16,665 nt of DNA from JAEHDI01 sp035455185 (GTDB lineage: Bacteria; Acidobacteriota; Terriglobia; Bryobacterales; Bryobacteraceae). The notes beneath the pieces were generated by a model. The model saw only the letters and a list, made by a program, of their open reading frames with translations, did not search any database and was not told the origin of the DNA. This document shows, one piece after another, positions 14,541 through 16,665 of the stretch (position 1 is the first letter of the stretch; every line of letters starts with the position of its first letter). The position numbers and the translations under genes were made by a program. The DNA is taken from NCBI GenBank assembly GCA_035455185.1, contig DATIFQ010000443.1, positions 1 through 16,665 of the forward strand, in the 5' to 3' direction.

Positions 14541-15626
14541 ATGTGGTGCAGATTGCGTACGTCACTTTGCCTTGTGGTTCTTGTGTCTCAACCATTTCTG
14601 GCAGTAGAGAAGCCCGGAGTCGTGTACAAGATTTTCCAGTTTCCAGCCAACCAGATCCCGCGCGTGGACGGCCGGACGGACGACTGGGACATGGTGCCGG
14701 CGGATTACGTGATCGGGACTGATCAGCTCACAGACTCCAAAGGCAACCTGAAACACGATCCGAGAGACATCGATGTGAAGGTCCGCGTCGGATGGGTGAA
14801 GGGGTTGAACCGTCTCTACTTCCTATACGAGGCTTATGACAACTTCTGGGCGTTCGACCGGCCGGACGAACACAACGATCTGTTCGAGGTAGTGGTAGAC
14901 GGCGATCTTTCCGGGGGCCCATTGATCGCGGACCTTCACCCGCACAAGGAACTCGACCCTTGGGGAATCTACAGGGCCGTGCAGGGTGTTCACGCGCAGA
15001 ATTGGCACGTTTTCACTCCCGCCGAAGGCAAAGACTGGGTGATGGTGTGGGGGTGCCAGCAACCCTGGATCAGGGAACTGCCTTACGGCAACGCCGCCTA
15101 CTCCTACAACTTCAAGCACGGTGAGAGCGGACACCTGATCCTCGAATTCTGGCTTACGCCGTTCGATTACGCAAACTGCGACGGCGGACCGGCGGCGTCC
15201 GTGGAGTCGGTACTTCGCGAGAACAAGTTGATCGGCATGGCCTGGGCGATTCTTGATTACGACAGTGACAGCGGGCCGTACAAGGCGTTCTGGAACCTCT
15301 CTCCAAAGATCACGATGTACGGGAACGCGAGCGACCTGGTGGCGTTCCGGCTGATGCCGCTCGAACCGCGGTTCAGGAAACCGATTGAGGCCCAATGGTC
15401 GTTCAAGATTCTCGACATGGAGCGGCGGCTGGTGGCGTTCCAGGACTTGTCGGAGGGCGATATCACCTCGTGGACGTGGGACTTCGGTGACGGCACGACG
15501 TCGAACGCCCGGCATCCGATTCATCAGTACCAACAACCGGGACAGTACATTACGGTAACGTTGCGAGTGGAAGGACCGGCGGGCAAAGACCGGCGGGCAA
15601 AGGTCTTCGACGTTGTTCTGAAGTAA
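14541..15626 (+). CDS. Exported protein with CBM9-like domain and C-terminal PKD domain
   Basis: A 361-residue protein with GGGAGG about ten bases before the ATG, one of the better ribosome sites in the window. Residues 1-22 form a signal peptide. Residues of about 40-290 resemble a CBM9-like sugar-binding beta-sandwich, with VDGRTDDWDMVP (42-53) near its start and DEHNDLFEVVVDGD further on. Residues 298-361 are a PKD domain with the hallmark WTWDFGDG (311-318) followed by HQYQQPGQY. No catalytic motif is visible, so binding of glycans or adhesion outside the inner membrane is inferred. It lies 30 bases after dut on the same strand, but nothing else ties it to nucleotide metabolism. The end of the PKD domain contains a perfect 14-base tandem duplication. 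Confidence 0.85.
   Translation: MWCRLRTSLCLVVLVSQPFLAVEKPGVVYKIFQFPANQIPRVDGRTDDWDMVPADYVIGTDQLTDSKGNLKHDPRDIDVKVRVGWVKGLNRLYFLYEAYDNFWAFDRPDEHNDLFEVVVDGDLSGGPLIADLHPHKELDPWGIYRAVQGVHAQNWHVFTPAEGKDWVMVWGCQQPWIRELPYGNAAYSYNFKHGESGHLILEFWLTPFDYANCDGGPAASVESVLRENKLIGMAWAILDYDSDSGPYKAFWNLSPKITMYGNASDLVAFRLMPLEPRFRKPIEAQWSFKILDMERRLVAFQDLSEGDITSWTWDFGDGTTSNARHPIHQYQQPGQYITVTLRVEGPAGKDRRAKVFDVVLK
15574..15601 (+). repeat. 14-bp perfect tandem duplication inside PKD coding sequence
   Basis: GACCGGCGGGCAAA occurs twice head to tail (15574-15587 and 15588-15601). The unit is not a multiple of three, so the copies are read in different frames, and loss or gain of a copy would change the C-terminus after residue 349 or so. 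Confidence 0.9.
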
Positions 15627-15654
15627 GAATGCTCCACCTGGATCGCACTGAACT

Positions 15655-16131
15655 TCACTTGGCAGGAATGATCTGCAACTCACCCCAATAGGTGATCGTG
15701 GACAGCCACAGGCTGACGTGTTCCAGGTAGTAGATTTTGGCGCCCACGCGAGTCATCTTGATGTAATTTCCCGGCGAATCCCGCGGGTAGAAGTACGTGG
15801 AGGCGCCGGAATGCAGTGCCTCCAGTTCTCTGTTCTCACGACTCGCCCAATAGAACTTGTCTGCCACCCGAGTGATCAGGAGCCGGCTCTTTCGGGCCTC
15901 TTCAGGTGTCAGCAGCCGCCGCTCAGTTCCTTCCCTTGACGCGTCAACTCGCGAGCTCGGCGCCCCCTCCATCGCAGCAGTCGTGGAATGAAACACTTCC
16001 AGGACCGGCATGGCGTTGGTAAGGTCGGCTGGCGTGTCGGGAGAGCTTCCCTGCACCGGGTTTGTGAACTGGCCAAATGACAGCAAGGCCAACAGAAACA
16101 CGATCGCGAATATGGAAGAAGCTTGTCTCAT
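15655..16131 (-). CDS. Small exported hypothetical protein
   Basis: A 158-residue protein that I do not recognise. The ATG at 16131 is preceded by AGGA with eight bases spacing. Residues 1-20 are a clear signal peptide (MRQASSIFAIVFLLALLSFG). A low-complexity linker follows to about residue 70, then a C-terminal region with aromatic-rich beta-strand patterns: KFYWASRENRELEAL, STYFYPRD, NYIKMTRVG, KIYYLEHVSLWLSTITYWGEL. It has no cysteines and no catalytic motif. It is convergent with the PKD protein gene and lies 63 bases downstream of the partial gene at the right edge, so the two may be co-transcribed. Confidence 0.75.
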   Translation of the reverse strand: MRQASSIFAIVFLLALLSFGQFTNPVQGSSPDTPADLTNAMPVLEVFHSTTAAMEGAPSSRVDASREGTERRLLTPEEARKSRLLITRVADKFYWASRENRELEALHSGASTYFYPRDSPGNYIKMTRVGAKIYYLEHVSLWLSTITYWGELQIIPAK

Positions 16132-16194
16132 GTTCAGTGTCCTGATTGGATGCGGTAGTGCCCCCCTGGACCGGTAGGTTTTCCCGTCGCTGTT

Positions 16195-16665
16195 TCAGTG
16201 ACCGCTTGGCCTTTCCGCGTTGTCGAGCCAGTCAATCTGGACTCGGTGTTCTGGCCCGGTGACCTCGAACAGGTTCACCGTACGGAACACAAAGCGGTTT
16301 GTGCCTTTCACCAACGGCACGTCCAGCTCATCCTCACAATTCCTCCACGTACCCTCACCGCTCTTCATCTGGAAGGTCTTGAAGTTCGGCGTGAACGACG
16401 CCAAGCTCACCCGCGCCTTCTCCCCTTCCACTCGCACCCGTGAAGTGACGACATTCGGAGTCCACTCGATCCAATCCCGCTGTGTCGTTTTCAGCGGGTA
16501 GGGGGTATTGTAAAACCAGCTGGGCGTGCCTTCCCGATACCAGATGTTGTTGCGGAAGTTCTCGTCATCCAACAGAACCAAAGTCGAGCCCAGCGCAGCC
16601 GGATAGATGGTGAACCGGTTCGTGCTGGTCTCGAAGCTCACCCACCGGTACATTTCCGCGGTCGG
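16195..16665 (-). CDS. C-terminal part of an unidentified protein (5' end beyond right edge)
   Basis: The frame is open to the window edge: the codons before the ATG at 16653 read P-T-A-E without a stop, so this is probably the last 156 residues of a longer protein and that Met is internal. The visible part is rich in Trp, Tyr, Asn and Thr and looks like beta-sandwich sequence, with LVLLDDENFRNNIWYREG, GTPSWFYNTPYPLK and a terminal stretch LVKGTNRFVFRTVNLFEVTG of the kind found in Ig-like tails of secreted proteins. No family is assigned. The small exported protein gene follows on the same strand after 63 bases. Confidence 0.7.
   Translation of the reverse strand, partial: PTAEMYRWVSFETSTNRFTIYPAALGSTLVLLDDENFRNNIWYREGTPSWFYNTPYPLKTTQRDWIEWTPNVVTSRVRVEGEKARVSLASFTPNFKTFQMKSGEGTWRNCEDELDVPLVKGTNRFVFRTVNLFEVTGPEHRVQIDWLDNAERPSGH

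Noticed and set aside
14823..15683. 286-codon open frame on the minus strand
   Set aside because: It is antisense to the CBM9-like/PKD protein and its arginine- and valine-rich translation matches no motif.

Overview
The window looks like a chromosomal segment from an Acidobacteriota bacterium, most likely of the Solibacter/Bryobacter lineage. The main evidence is the lipoprotein at 3934-6396, which ends in the kind of C-terminal domain (TIGR03437 type) that is strongly expanded in that lineage and starts with a BACON-like domain. The GC-rich codon use and weak Shine-Dalgarno sites fit. This placement is an inference from protein features, not a database match. The coding density is high: no gene-free stretch exceeds 300 bases, and I saw no tRNA, rRNA, CRISPR array or insertion sequence.

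Left part (1 to about 11.24 kb) is a surface-polysaccharide or glycan assembly locus with genes on both strands. It holds a GT4 glycosyltransferase cut by the left edge, translationally coupled to a membrane-anchored polysaccharide-deacetylase-like protein. Divergent to these is a polytopic GT-C (ArnT/PMT-like) glycosyltransferase. Then come a large BACON/propeller/TIGR03437 lipoprotein, a SAM methyltransferase with a cysteine-rich zinc-ribbon N-terminus, a Wzx-type flippase, and an asparagine-synthetase-like amidotransferase that lacks the N-terminal nucleophile cysteine. Together these can build, modify, flip and display a lipid-linked glycan.

Right part (11.27 kb to the end) is mixed. It starts with an unrecognised 292-residue protein. 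Next is an exported rhodanese-like protein whose reading frame is interrupted by a TGA exactly at the catalytic cysteine, and then continues with the expected rhodanese C-terminal half. This is best explained as a selenocysteine rhodanese (12097-12579, minus strand), with a hairpin just downstream of the UGA that could serve as a bacterial SECIS element. It is the most exciting observation in the window. Upstream of it on the same strand is a double-length ThyX-like thymidylate synthase, divergent from dut (dUTPase), so the enzymes that make and use dUMP sit back to back over a symmetric -10 element. The end of the window has an exported CBM9-like/PKD protein, a small exported hypothetical protein, and the C-terminal part of an unidentified protein running off the right edge.
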